Origin: Nitrosopumilus sp. H13 | Lineage (GTDB): Archaea > Thermoproteota > Nitrososphaeria > Nitrososphaerales > Nitrosopumilaceae | DNA: 32,401 nucleotides | NCBI GenBank assembly: GCA_003724285.1 | Contig: RHFB01000042.1 | Span: 1-32,401 of the forward strand | Direction of reading: 5' to 3' | Shown: positions 20,716-28,422 of the stretch, piece after piece | Position numbering within the stretch: the stretch's first letter is position 1 | Layout: every line of letters starts with the position of its first letter | Position numbers and translations under genes: made by a program | Notes under the pieces: generated by a model | Databases searched by the model: none | The model's input: only the letters and a program-made list of their open reading frames with translations | What the model was told of the DNA's origin: nothing

Positions 20716-21504
20716 TTGGAATCTAGATATCTCGACTGGAACAACTCGATTCGCACGCTTGAGAGGGCGCACGATGCCGGGCTCTTTGTGCTGATCATAG
20801 GCCCAAAGGGGACAGGCAAGACATCACTTGTGCGCGACTTTGCCCAAAAAAAGGGCGCCGAGCTCGAGTCGATCAACTTTAGCCTGAGGACGCGCGAGAG
20901 CCACCTGGTAGGCACAAAGACGATGCGGGACGGGACGGTGAGCTTTGACGAGGGACTGCTGGTGAGATCCATGAAAAACGGCGGCATACTCTACCTGGAC
21001 GAGGTAAACGCGGCAGAGCCAGACGTGCTGCTGCGGCTTGACGAGGCGCTCGACGACAGGAGGCAGCTGGCACTCAAGGAGTCAAGCGGCGAGACAATAA
21101 AGGCCCGGGACGGCTGGTTTGTAATAGCCACGATAAACCCGCTGACCCACAGCGGCACAAAGGAGCTGCCCCCCCAGCTGCTGAGCAGGTTTCCCGTGCG
21201 CATCAAGCTAGAGTACCCGCCAGAGGACATAGAGATGGAGATTGTAAAGAGGCACGTTACAGGACACGAGGAGGAGACAAGGCAGGCAGTAAGGCTTGCA
21301 AACACGCTGAGGCAGGCAGCCGCAGTAGAAGAGCTGTTCTACTCGCCTAGTTTGAGGGAGACGATTGCGTTTGCAAAGCTGCTTGATGGGGGCATGGCGC
21401 CAAGGGAGGCTGCCGACTGCGTGTTTGGGAACGTGTACACACAGTGGGGCAGCATTGAGCATCAAAAGGTTGGAGACATCATCACTTCGATGTTTGGCGG
21501 CTGA
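20716..21504 (+). CDS. MoxR-type AAA+ ATPase (CbbQ/NorQ-like)
   Basis: A 262-residue AAA+ protein. Walker A is GPKGTGKT (residues 29-36), Walker B ILYLDEVNAAEPDVLLRLDEALDD (Asp95-Glu96), sensor 1 is in VIATINPLTHSGTKELPPQLLSRFP, and the LxxRF arginine region follows. MoxR-family ATPases work with VWA partners to mature or reactivate metalloenzymes and complexes. The start is TTG, backed by the TATA box. Its stop overlaps the ATG of the VWA gene (TGATG), so the two are translationally coupled. The substrate is unknown. Confidence 0.88.
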   Translation: MESRYLDWNNSIRTLERAHDAGLFVLIIGPKGTGKTSLVRDFAQKKGAELESINFSLRTRESHLVGTKTMRDGTVSFDEGLLVRSMKNGGILYLDEVNAAEPDVLLRLDEALDDRRQLALKESSGETIKARDGWFVIATINPLTHSGTKELPPQLLSRFPVRIKLEYPPEDIEMEIVKRHVTGHEEETRQAVRLANTLRQAAAVEELFYSPSLRETIAFAKLLDGGMAPREAADCVFGNVYTQWGSIEHQKVGDIITSMFGG

Positions 21505-23054
21505 TGCAGCTTCAAGACGAGTCGCTTGCAGAGATTGCCACGTTTCTTGCAAGAAGGTGGTCTGGGGAAGGCATGATTGCAGTGGAGATCTCAGAGAGGT
21601 CAGAGACCAAGACGAGGCTGGGCGAGAAGATAATCATCGCGCCTCCCGGCAAGAGGATGGGCGGCGGTTTTGAGAGGTACAGGCAGTTCCGGACGTCTCT
21701 CTGGTACGAGTCCATGCGGGCCTCGCTTTGCAAAAAGATCCTCAGCAACGACCACGCGTTTGGGTTCATACTAAACTCGATGGAGACCCGCCGCATCGAG
21801 CGGCTCGGCAGGCAGGTATGGAGGGGGATGGACGCAGAGATCATATTCAACTATGCGTTCATGTTTCTGTCCAGGCCGCAGCTTGGCACGGTATATGGCA
21901 GGGCCAGGATCGTAGAGGCGTTCTACCAGCACTTTATGTTTGGCGCGATAAAAGGCGAGATACAGTCAAGCCACTTTGAGAGGGTGAAAAAGGCGTCTGC
22001 GCTCGCAGAAGAGGCCGTATTCAGGGCGGTAAGGGACGGCTCTGGCACGGAGTGGCTGGAGGAGAGGGCAGCAGAGATTGTAAAAATTCTGGAGATAGAC
22101 TCGCTTCTTACCATACCCGTATCGCTGCCGTTTTCAAGGGCGGGCATGGCAGCAGACCAGAAAGAGCTGCAAAGGACGCTAGGGACGGTGTCAAAAAACA
22201 AAGAGGCCGACTTTGGCAAAGTCAACGCGGACTCTGTCCGGGGCGGAGAGGACGTCTACGGCGAGTACATGGTGCTGCTAGAGGAGGACAAAAAGGCGGA
22301 GAACAAGGGGCTTGCGCCAGAGCCTGTTGGCGTGAGGACGCCGTCTGCAGGGGATGCAAGCGAGGCGGCCATATATGACATGGGCCTGATCAACGGTCTC
22401 AAGCTAAAGTTCAAGGAATGGAAGTCCGGATGGAAGGAGACACACTCTGCGTCAGGCGACGAGTTTGACGGGGAGGGATACATCGAGGGGTACGGGCCGT
22501 TCCTAGTCGACGTCAAAAAGTCGATCAGGACAAAGATAGTGATACTTCTTGACCACTCTTCAAGCATTGCATCAGACGCGCTCGAGTACAAAAAGGCGAC
22601 GCTTGCCCTCTGCGAGGTGCTTGCGTTTCTCAAGGTGCGGTTTGCAGTGTACGCGTTTAGCACGCAGGGCAGGGAGGTGGTCTGCTGGTCGATAAAGCCG
22701 GCCGGTGCAAAGTGGAACAGGACCGCCGCGAGGCGGCTTGCAAGGGTGGTCGCAAACGGCTCGACTCCGCTAGCAGAGGTGTATGACAAGATGTTTCCGA
22801 TACTGCAGTCTGGCAGGCCGGACATATTTCTCACCCTTACTGACGGCGAGCCGTCTGATCCTGACGCGGTGCGGGCCATGGTAAAGTCCCTAAAACGGCT
22901 GGGCATCAGCATGGCGGCGCTCGGGCTGGGGCCAAACACGCTCAGGGCCACTGCCATTGCGGGAAACCTCAGGCATCTTGGATACGAGAGGACAGTCGCG
23001 GCAGGCAGGCTAGGGGACATACCGGGAAGGGTCATGGGAATCCTGCAGGTATGA
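21504..23054 (+). CDS. VWA-domain protein, partner of the MoxR ATPase (CbbO/NorD-like)
   Basis: A 516-residue protein. The C-terminal third is a von Willebrand A domain with an intact MIDAS metal site: ILLDHSSSIASD (Asp350, Ser352, Ser354), a Thr in NGSTPLAE, and LTDGEPSD (Asp447). The N-terminal ~330 residues are helical and charged with no domain I recognise, in the size range of CbbO/NorD partners. These proteins link the AAA+ motor to its target complex. The target could be a metalloenzyme of nitrogen or energy metabolism, but nothing adjacent says which. Confidence 0.85.
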   Translation: MQLQDESLAEIATFLARRWSGEGMIAVEISERSETKTRLGEKIIIAPPGKRMGGGFERYRQFRTSLWYESMRASLCKKILSNDHAFGFILNSMETRRIERLGRQVWRGMDAEIIFNYAFMFLSRPQLGTVYGRARIVEAFYQHFMFGAIKGEIQSSHFERVKKASALAEEAVFRAVRDGSGTEWLEERAAEIVKILEIDSLLTIPVSLPFSRAGMAADQKELQRTLGTVSKNKEADFGKVNADSVRGGEDVYGEYMVLLEEDKKAENKGLAPEPVGVRTPSAGDASEAAIYDMGLINGLKLKFKEWKSGWKETHSASGDEFDGEGYIEGYGPFLVDVKKSIRTKIVILLDHSSSIASDALEYKKATLALCEVLAFLKVRFAVYAFSTQGREVVCWSIKPAGAKWNRTAARRLARVVANGSTPLAEVYDKMFPILQSGRPDIFLTLTDGEPSDPDAVRAMVKSLKRLGISMAALGLGPNTLRATAIAGNLRHLGYERTVAAGRLGDIPGRVMGILQV

Positions 23055-23060
23055 GCAATG

Positions 23061-23070
23061 AGATATAAGA
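23061..23070 (+). promoter_or_regulatory. TATA box of the PLP-rhodanese gene
   Basis: AGATATAAGA is centred ~30 nt before ATG 23096, favouring that start over GTG 23084. Confidence 0.5.
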
Positions 23071-23095
23071 GATTGCCGCAGATGTGGTTTGTAAA

Positions 23096-24589
23096 ATGAA
23101 TGTAGATACTGACCTGCTGGCAAGATTCGAGCAGGAGATATGGTGTAAAATGCCGCACGAGGAGGGGGGAAGCATTGTAAATGCGACGTCGCTCTCTGAC
23201 ATTACCGCAGACATCAAAGAGTGTGCGCGGCTCTACAACATGGAGCTTGGCGGCTCTGCCAGGATATTTGCAAAGTTTGACTCGGAGCTGATGACGGGCT
23301 CGATAAAGGCCAGGCCGGCAGTGCACATACTGCACGAGGCGATAAAGTCAGGCAAGCTCCGCGGAGGACAGGTGGTAATAGAGGCCACCTCTGGCAACTT
23401 TGGGATAGCGCTGGGACGCATCTCAAGGCTGGGACTCGTGGTGGTATCGCTCGTATCAAGAAAGCTGCAAGAGGGGGTGTTTGCCGAGCTGCGAAACGGG
23501 GAGATAAAGGTGATGGACTTGGACATGGACGTGTGCCCCGCGCCGGGCATGAAGGGCGACGCGGATGCAATGGCTGCAAAGGCGGCCGCTGCAAACATAC
23601 GATCACAGATTGCAGGGCTCGGGTTTGACACCGGACCCTTTGACGGGGCGGCGCAGGAGATCGAGTCGCTGCTGGGAAAGCAGGACGTCATAAACCTGGC
23701 AAAGCTGCTTGCAAGGACGTACGGGTTCTTTTGTCCGGAACAGTACGATAACGAGCTTAACATTGATGCCCACAGCGCCGTGACTGCACCGGAGATCGAC
23801 TCGCAGCTCAAAGGGATGGGCACATCACTCGGGAATGCAGACGTCGTGTGCGCCTTTGGTACCGGCGGCACGTCCGGGGGCCTGAGCAGGTATGCGTCTG
23901 CAAAGTACGGCAAAAAAACAGTCCACGTGGTGTTCCCGCCCGCGGGACAGGACGTGGCAGGAATCAGGACAAAGGCTACTGCATCAGGGCTGAGCATGTA
24001 CAGGCCAGAGCTGTATGCGGCAGAGCACGAGGTGGATTTTGGAAAGGCAAGGCAGCTCTTGAGGTTCCTTGTGAAAAGAGGGCACGACATAGGCGAGAGT
24101 TCGGCGCTTGCGCTGTACTGCGCGATGCAGATGGCAGCAGACGGGGGCGAGTTCGTGGTGATTGTGGCAGACGGGATTGCAAAGTACAAAAAGAGCCTGG
24201 AGGAGCAGCCACGGATGCAGGTGTCGCTTCAAGAGGCGGCAGCCGGAGGCTATGACAGGATAATATGGGTGCACGCCCAGTACACGCCGCGCGAGGAGGG
24301 CATAAAGGCCATTGCAAAGTCGCTCGGAGTCGACGAATCAAGGATACACGTTCCAAAGGCAAGCACGATAGCAAAGCTGCTTGCGACACAGCAGGTTCCC
24401 GACGAGCTGCAAGGCGATCTGGAGGGGTCAAAAAAGCCCCTGCTTGTCTGCATGGCAGGCAACACGTCGCTGATGACTGCAAAGGTGCTTGCGGGAAAGG
24501 GGATCATGGCAGAGAGCCTCAACGGGGGCATAATGGAGCTTGCAGGCAGCACGAATCCGGGCGAGCTGATAAGACAGGCAACAGAGTGA
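23096..24589 (+). CDS. PLP-dependent cysteine-synthase-like enzyme fused to a rhodanese-like domain
   Basis: A 497-residue protein starting MNVDTDLLARFEQE. The N-terminal ~380 residues are a fold-type II PLP enzyme: MTGSIKARPA with the Schiff-base Lys71, substrate loop EATSGNFGIAL (Ser99-Asn101), and phosphate-binding GTGGTSGG from Gly255. An insertion of ~60 residues (about 140-210) lies between the usual blocks. The C-terminal ~110 residues look rhodanese-like: LLVCMAGNTSLMTAKVLAGKGI with Cys452 in the active-site loop, then LNGGIMELAGS. A fusion of O-acetylserine/O-phosphoserine sulfhydrylase-type chemistry with a persulphide carrier suggests sulphur transfer into cysteine or a related product; this is inference. 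The stop overlaps the ASCH gene. Confidence 0.82.
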   Translation: MNVDTDLLARFEQEIWCKMPHEEGGSIVNATSLSDITADIKECARLYNMELGGSARIFAKFDSELMTGSIKARPAVHILHEAIKSGKLRGGQVVIEATSGNFGIALGRISRLGLVVVSLVSRKLQEGVFAELRNGEIKVMDLDMDVCPAPGMKGDADAMAAKAAAANIRSQIAGLGFDTGPFDGAAQEIESLLGKQDVINLAKLLARTYGFFCPEQYDNELNIDAHSAVTAPEIDSQLKGMGTSLGNADVVCAFGTGGTSGGLSRYASAKYGKKTVHVVFPPAGQDVAGIRTKATASGLSMYRPELYAAEHEVDFGKARQLLRFLVKRGHDIGESSALALYCAMQMAADGGEFVVIVADGIAKYKKSLEEQPRMQVSLQEAAAGGYDRIIWVHAQYTPREEGIKAIAKSLGVDESRIHVPKASTIAKLLATQQVPDELQGDLEGSKKPLLVCMAGNTSLMTAKVLAGKGIMAESLNGGIMELAGSTNPGELIRQATE

Positions 24590-25044
24590 TGAAGTGCCTT
24601 TCCGTGGCACAGCCGTTTGCAGACCTCATAGTCTCCGGCAGAAAGACCATAGAGCTGCGCAGCTGGAACACGGGCTTTCGCGGGGAGTTTCTAGTGCACG
24701 CGCCGCAGAGGATCAGGACCAGGGACTGCAGGCGGCTGCGGCTCGGGGGCGGGCATGTGACAGGAGCCATAGTGGGCAGGGCGGAGATATGCGATGTAAA
24801 GAAGTACGGGTCTGCAAGAGAGGTGGCAGCAGACAAGGGGCGGCATTTTGCATCAAGGGAGTTTTTTGGCAAGAGGTACGGGTTTGTGCTAAAGAACCAC
24901 AAGGCATTCGAGGTTCCGGTTCCGTGCAAGGGCAGGCTGGGGCTGTTTGATGTGGAGATGCCAAAGACTAGGATCAAGACAAGCAGTCTGGTTGCAGACA
25001 TTATAGATGAAGAGTACAGGTACCAGTGGATCGGGCGCCACTAG
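24589..25044 (+). CDS. ASCH-domain protein
   Basis: A 151-residue protein: MKCLSVAQPFADLIVSGRKTIELRSWNTGFRGEFLVHAP is the ASCH signature (PxA..I..G.KT.E.R). The fold is related to PUA and is linked to RNA or modified-nucleotide binding; some bacterial ASCH proteins are ribonucleases or amidohydrolases. The ORF-track version starts far upstream inside the PLP gene; ATG 24589 overlaps that gene's TGA (TGATG) and is clearly right. Coupling to the PLP-rhodanese gene hints at a role in thiolated RNA or sulphur transfer, but this is speculative. Confidence 0.82.
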   Translation: MKCLSVAQPFADLIVSGRKTIELRSWNTGFRGEFLVHAPQRIRTRDCRRLRLGGGHVTGAIVGRAEICDVKKYGSAREVAADKGRHFASREFFGKRYGFVLKNHKAFEVPVPCKGRLGLFDVEMPKTRIKTSSLVADIIDEEYRYQWIGRH

Positions 25045-25140
25045 CACATGCAATGTCTGCATCCCGGAACGCCGGTACTGGAAACTGGCGCGCAATGTGT
25101 CACGCCTGACTGATTCCAACAAGTGAGAAGAGTGGATCTA

Positions 25141-25151
25141 GTATATATAAA
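25141..25151 (+). promoter_or_regulatory. TATA box of the tbp gene
   Basis: GTATATATAAA is centred ~27 nt before the ATG at 25173; a second TATA-like TATTTAAAGG lies ten bases further on. As the gene encodes TBP, autoregulation is possible. Confidence 0.6.
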
Positions 25152-25172
25152 GGCGTATTTAAAGGGGTCATA

Positions 25173-25736
25173 ATGCCTCAAACAAAGCCCATAGTTAGCG
25201 TTGAAAACGTGGTGGCGTCTGCATCTGTGGAACAAAAGATCGACCTGAACGAGATCACTAGAAAGTTTCCAGACACAGAGTACCATCCAGAGCAGTTTCC
25301 CGGACTCGTCTTTAGGCTAAAGACACCGCGCACGGCGACCCTGATATTTCGTACGGGCAAGATGGTCTGTACAGGGGCAAAGTCAGAGGAGATGGCCATA
25401 AAGGCGGTAAACACCGTGGTTCAAAAGCTCAGAAAGGGCAAGATCAAGATAAAAAACGACGCCGTGATTACGGTCCAGAACATAGTGGCGGCAATCAACC
25501 TTGGCGGAAAAATCCACCTGGAAAAGGCGGCAAGAACGCTTCCAAGAAGCATGTACGAGCCAGAGCAGTTTCCGGGACTCATACACAGGATGCTTGATCC
25601 AAAGACCGTGATACTGTTGTTTGCATCAGGCAAGCTCGTATGCACCGGGGCAAAAAAAGAGTCAGACGTGTACCGCTCCGTGCACAACCTGCACTCCCTG
25701 CTAGAGGAGAAAAGCCTGATGATCTACGACCAGTAG
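25173..25736 (+). CDS. tbp: TATA-box-binding protein (TBP)
   Basis: A 187-residue protein made of the two direct TBP repeats: VENVVASASVEQKIDLNEITRKFPDTEYHPEQFPGLVFRL...TGKMVCTGAK and VQNIVAAINLGGKIHLEKAARTLPRSMYEPEQFPGLIHRM...SGKLVCTGAK. The FPGL[VI] and [GS]K[ML]VCTGAK blocks of both halves are intact. It binds the promoter TATA box and recruits TFB and RNA polymerase. It is a monocistronic gene, convergent with the membrane protein at 25738 (one-base gap between their stops). Confidence 0.97.
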   Translation: MPQTKPIVSVENVVASASVEQKIDLNEITRKFPDTEYHPEQFPGLVFRLKTPRTATLIFRTGKMVCTGAKSEEMAIKAVNTVVQKLRKGKIKIKNDAVITVQNIVAAINLGGKIHLEKAARTLPRSMYEPEQFPGLIHRMLDPKTVILLFASGKLVCTGAKKESDVYRSVHNLHSLLEEKSLMIYDQ

Positions 25737-25737
25737 G

Positions 25738-26388
25738 TCACTGCACAAACGAGAATGTGGCAGATTCCCTTGTGGTTCCGTCATCGGCTGAAACGGTGTA
25801 TGTGCCGGGGCTTGCACGTATCTCGGCAGTCGCCGTCACTGCAGAGTAGCTCCTATCACCCTTTATATCCACGTCATCGCTCCACACGGTCTTTCCATCC
25901 CCGTCTGTAATCGAGACGGCTATCTGGCCGGATCCGCCGGAGATGCCGTCGATCCTGATGAGCTCGTTTGCGCCATACGAGGAAAACTCTGTCTTGACGT
26001 ACGGGCCCGTGGGTGCAGGGGCTACTCCCGGCTCGTAGGATCCAAAAAAGGCGGCGGCCGGAATTATCACGGCAAGCGCCACGATGATTAATAGTATCAT
26101 CTTGGAGTTTGGCTTGCGCCTCTTTGCCCGGGGGCGGTGCGCCTGCGGTCGGAGCGCCTGCGGCCTGGATACGGGGATCACGACGTCCGGTATGTGAGGG
26201 GCCTCTGGGACGGGCTCTGCTTTTCTTTGTCCCATGTGCTTTTCTGTCAGATCCCGGACATAGTTTCTCTCATAGTTGCTGATTATCTCGCCGTTCTTGC
26301 ACGCCCTGTGGATCTGCTTTAGGATGCGGTCATCCCCATAGTCCCCCTCAAGCAGGGTCTTTACGTCGTCTATTATCGAGTCAGCCAT
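25738..26388 (-). CDS. Membrane-anchored protein with extracellular Ig-like domain, unknown function
   Basis: A 216-residue protein from MADSIIDDVK. The N-terminal ~50 residues are charged and helical (LLEGDYGDDRILKQIHRACKNGEIISNYERNYVRDL), followed by a Pro/Arg-rich linker, one membrane helix at about 97-115 (MILLIIVALAVIIPAAAFF) and a ~95-residue C-terminal domain with a beta-sandwich look (GSGQIAVSITDGDGKTVWSDDVDI ... YTVSADDGTTRESATFSFV). The ORF-track start 17 codons earlier is less likely because a TATA-like CATAAATATTC lies ~25 nt before the ATG at 26388. No named family. Confidence 0.7.
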   Translation of the reverse strand: MADSIIDDVKTLLEGDYGDDRILKQIHRACKNGEIISNYERNYVRDLTEKHMGQRKAEPVPEAPHIPDVVIPVSRPQALRPQAHRPRAKRRKPNSKMILLIIVALAVIIPAAAFFGSYEPGVAPAPTGPYVKTEFSSYGANELIRIDGISGGSGQIAVSITDGDGKTVWSDDVDIKGDRSYSAVTATAEIRASPGTYTVSADDGTTRESATFSFVQ

Positions 26389-26407
26389 GTGTCTGTCTAT
26401 CTGCCAT

Positions 26408-26419
26408 GAATATTTATGA
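26408..26419 (-). promoter_or_regulatory. TATA box deciding the start of the Ig-like membrane protein
   Basis: Minus-strand TCATAAATATTC is centred ~25 nt before the ATG at 26388 and inside the longer ORF-track version. Confidence 0.4.
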
Positions 26420-26445
26420 ATAGCTTGACAGCCGGGCACGGAGGC

Positions 26446-26622
26446 CTATCCTGAGCAGATCTTTTGAGCCTGAAGTATCACAGTCCGGATATAGTCGCGT
26501 GCAGTGGAATCAGATACTCCCATCTGCTTTGCACGCAGGTAGAGATCGCCGCGTCTTGGGTTGCTCAGATAGTATTTGAGGAGATAGTTGAGTCTGTGGG
26601 ATCGCCTCTCGTCGTTTTTCAT
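26446..26622 (-). CDS. Small basic helix-turn-helix-like protein (58 aa)
   Basis: A 58-residue ORF below the track cutoff: MKNDERRSHRLNYLLKYYLSNPRRGDLYLRAKQMGVSDSTARDYIRTVILQAQKICSG. The stretch LYLRAKQMGVSDSTARDYIRTV has the spacing of a helix-turn-helix (A..MGVS..TARDYI), suggesting DNA binding. A TATA-like CTTTTTTAA lies ~26 nt upstream on the minus strand. It sits just upstream of, and co-directional with, the membrane protein gene. Family not recognised. Confidence 0.6.
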   Translation of the reverse strand: MKNDERRSHRLNYLLKYYLSNPRRGDLYLRAKQMGVSDSTARDYIRTVILQAQKICSG

Positions 26623-26738
26623 ACGTACCGTGGCATTCCGGGGTTAAAAAAGAGAGAGGTATTATGATATAACCACGTCCTGAAAACGCGGACGAATCCA
26701 TACGATCTTTTTTAAGCGGCCCTGTAAAACCGAGCAGT

Positions 26739-27080
26739 ATGAAGCGAATCGAGGCGACCATACAGGCAGGCAAGATTGGCGCCGTCTCTGCTGCAATCAG
26801 CGACATGGTCAGCGGGTTTACCATAACAGATGGCAATGGAAGGGGCTCGGGACAGAGGCGCAAGATCAGGGCCGGAAGGGGGACAGACACCGTTATTGCC
26901 GAGTACAACAGGGTGGCAGTCATTACCTCCGTAGTAAAGGACTCGGATGTAGACGCGGTGACTGCCGCAATAATAGAGGCGGCATACACGGGCAGAAGCG
27001 GTGATGGGATAATAACCGTGTCAGAGGTAGGCAGCATGCTAAATATTGCATCAGGAAAGAGCGGATCAGAGGCGCTGTAG
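26739..27080 (+). CDS. Divergent P-II nitrogen-regulatory family protein
   Basis: A 113-residue protein with the P-II fold pattern: MKRIEATIQAGKIGAVSAAISD (beta1-alpha1), a T-loop region, and the C-terminal P-II signature AAYTGRSGDGIITVSEV. In place of the usual RQKGHTE.YRGAEY T-loop it has GQRRKIRAGRGTDTVIAEYN, so the standard uridylylation tyrosine context is missing. P-II proteins sense ATP/ADP and 2-oxoglutarate and control ammonium transporters or nitrogen enzymes. A TATA-like TTTTTTAAGC lies ~29 nt upstream. In an ammonia oxidiser a modified P-II is plausible, but its partner is unknown. Confidence 0.82.
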   Translation: MKRIEATIQAGKIGAVSAAISDMVSGFTITDGNGRGSGQRRKIRAGRGTDTVIAEYNRVAVITSVVKDSDVDAVTAAIIEAAYTGRSGDGIITVSEVGSMLNIASGKSGSEAL

Positions 27081-27128
27081 CCAAAGGTGGGATACGATCT
27101 GCCGGGGCGGTCCGGACATTAAAATTGG

Positions 27129-27368
27129 CTAGTGCTGTCCCTCGATACCCATGAGGGTAAGAGTGGACCTTATCTTTGGAATTTTTCTTATCTTCCATGT
27201 GATGATCTCGCGGAGCGTCTCGACCTGGGCTGATTCTACCTTTGCAAGTATGTCATAGGCTCCAAACGTGCCGTGCACCTCGCCTACCCCCTCGATCGAC
27301 TTTAGTTCGGCAATTACCGCCTCTTCAGATCCAAGCTCGCAGTTTATGAGGACGTATGCGGCAGCCAT
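27129..27368 (-). CDS. Stand-alone Lrp/AsnC ligand-binding (RAM) domain protein
   Basis: A 79-residue protein from MAAAYVLINCELGSEEAVIAELKSIEGVGEVHGTFGAYDILAKVES. This is the C-terminal effector-binding/oligomerisation domain of Lrp/AsnC regulators without the HTH. Such proteins form oligomers that bind amino acids and may modulate full-length partners. The ORF track starts 26 codons upstream; ATG 27368 is chosen because the domain starts there. A TTATATAT box lies ~38 nt upstream, implying a short leader. It is separated from the upstream dus gene by 88 bp. Confidence 0.85.
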   Translation of the reverse strand: MAAAYVLINCELGSEEAVIAELKSIEGVGEVHGTFGAYDILAKVESAQVETLREIITWKIRKIPKIRSTLTLMGIEGQH

Positions 27369-27456
27369 TGATCTCCATCCATGCGCTAGACTGGGCCTGC
27401 AGATATATAAGAATGGCCCGGAATGCGCGACGATTTGGCTCGCCATGCCCGCACAA

Positions 27457-28419
27457 TCATGAACATGTGTATGCCTGGCGCATTATCTTTTCGAGCTGCC
27501 CCACATCCTGCGAGGAGCTTATCTGCGCGCGCAGCCTTGGGGCACCCCTAATCCCGCGGATGAACCGGACTGCCTGCGTCTTTATGTTGGCAAATTTGAT
27601 CCTGTACCCGGTCGTAAGATGCAGGTACTCAAAGAACGCATCAAGCCTGTCAGAAAACGAGTACTCGGAGTACGAGCCGGTCTTGAGATAGTCGTTTATC
27701 TGCTCAAAGAGAAACGGGTTTCCCATTGCGCCGCGTCCTATCATGACATAGTCGCATCCTGTTTGCTCGAGCATCCGGGCCGCGTCCTCGGGGGACAGAA
27801 TGTCCCCGTTTCCTACTATGGGGATGCCTGCAACCTCCTTTAGCTCGCGTATCAGATCCCAGTCGGCGCTCCCAGAGTATCCCTGGCTTACCGTCCTTGG
27901 ATGAAGCGTGATCATCTCTATTCCCTCGGACTCTGCAACCTCTGCCACGTCCAAGAACAGGCGCCTCTCAGAGCTGGTGACGCCCGCCCTGATCTTGAGC
28001 GTGACGGGTTTTCTGACAGAGCTTACAAGCGTGGAGAATATCTGCCTGGTAAGATCCACCTCTTGGAGCAGCGCGCCCCCCGCCATCTGGCTGGTGATGT
28101 GCGGCGCCGGGCAGCCCATGTTGTAGTCGATCACGTCAAAGTACGGCTCTACTATCCGGGCCGCCTTTTTGAGCGCGTCAAGATCAGAGCCGAACAGCTG
28201 GACTGACAGCGGCCTTTCCATTTCAGAGAACTCGATGAACTCCTGTATGGTGGCAGAGGCCTCGCAAAGCTGCCGCTCCTTTGCAATGATGCTGTGAATG
28301 CTGGTAAACTCGGTGACTACCAGTCCCGCCCCCTTTTGCCTGCACTGGAGCCTCAGGGCCGGATCACTTACGCCTGCCATAGGGGCAAGAAACGCCCTGC
28401 TTGAAAATTTTGGAAGCAT
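27457..28419 (-). CDS. dus: tRNA-dihydrouridine synthase
   Basis: A 320-residue FMN-binding TIM-barrel protein. Typical Dus blocks are FLAPMAGVSDPALR, VQLFGSD, IDYNMGCPAPHITSQMAGGALL (with the catalytic Cys in GCPAP), LKIRAG, TLHPRT and VGNGDI...GRGAMGNPFLF (FMN phosphate site). It reduces uridine to dihydrouridine in tRNA. Its ATG lies only 3 bp after the stop of the repeat protein gene, with no room for a promoter in the gap. Transcription must come from within or before that gene. Confidence 0.93.
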   Translation of the reverse strand: MLPKFSSRAFLAPMAGVSDPALRLQCRQKGAGLVVTEFTSIHSIIAKERQLCEASATIQEFIEFSEMERPLSVQLFGSDLDALKKAARIVEPYFDVIDYNMGCPAPHITSQMAGGALLQEVDLTRQIFSTLVSSVRKPVTLKIRAGVTSSERRLFLDVAEVAESEGIEMITLHPRTVSQGYSGSADWDLIRELKEVAGIPIVGNGDILSPEDAARMLEQTGCDYVMIGRGAMGNPFLFEQINDYLKTGSYSEYSFSDRLDAFFEYLHLTTGYRIKFANIKTQAVRFIRGIRGAPRLRAQISSSQDVGQLEKIMRQAYTCS

Positions 28420-28422
28420 GTC

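Noticed and set aside
22256-23335. 359-aa minus-strand ORF
   Set aside because: It spans the boundary of two well-supported plus-strand genes and is antisense to both.
23233-24189. 318-aa minus-strand ORF
   Set aside because: Antisense to the PLP enzyme with its catalytic motifs in the other frame; Ser/Pro/Ala-rich shadow.
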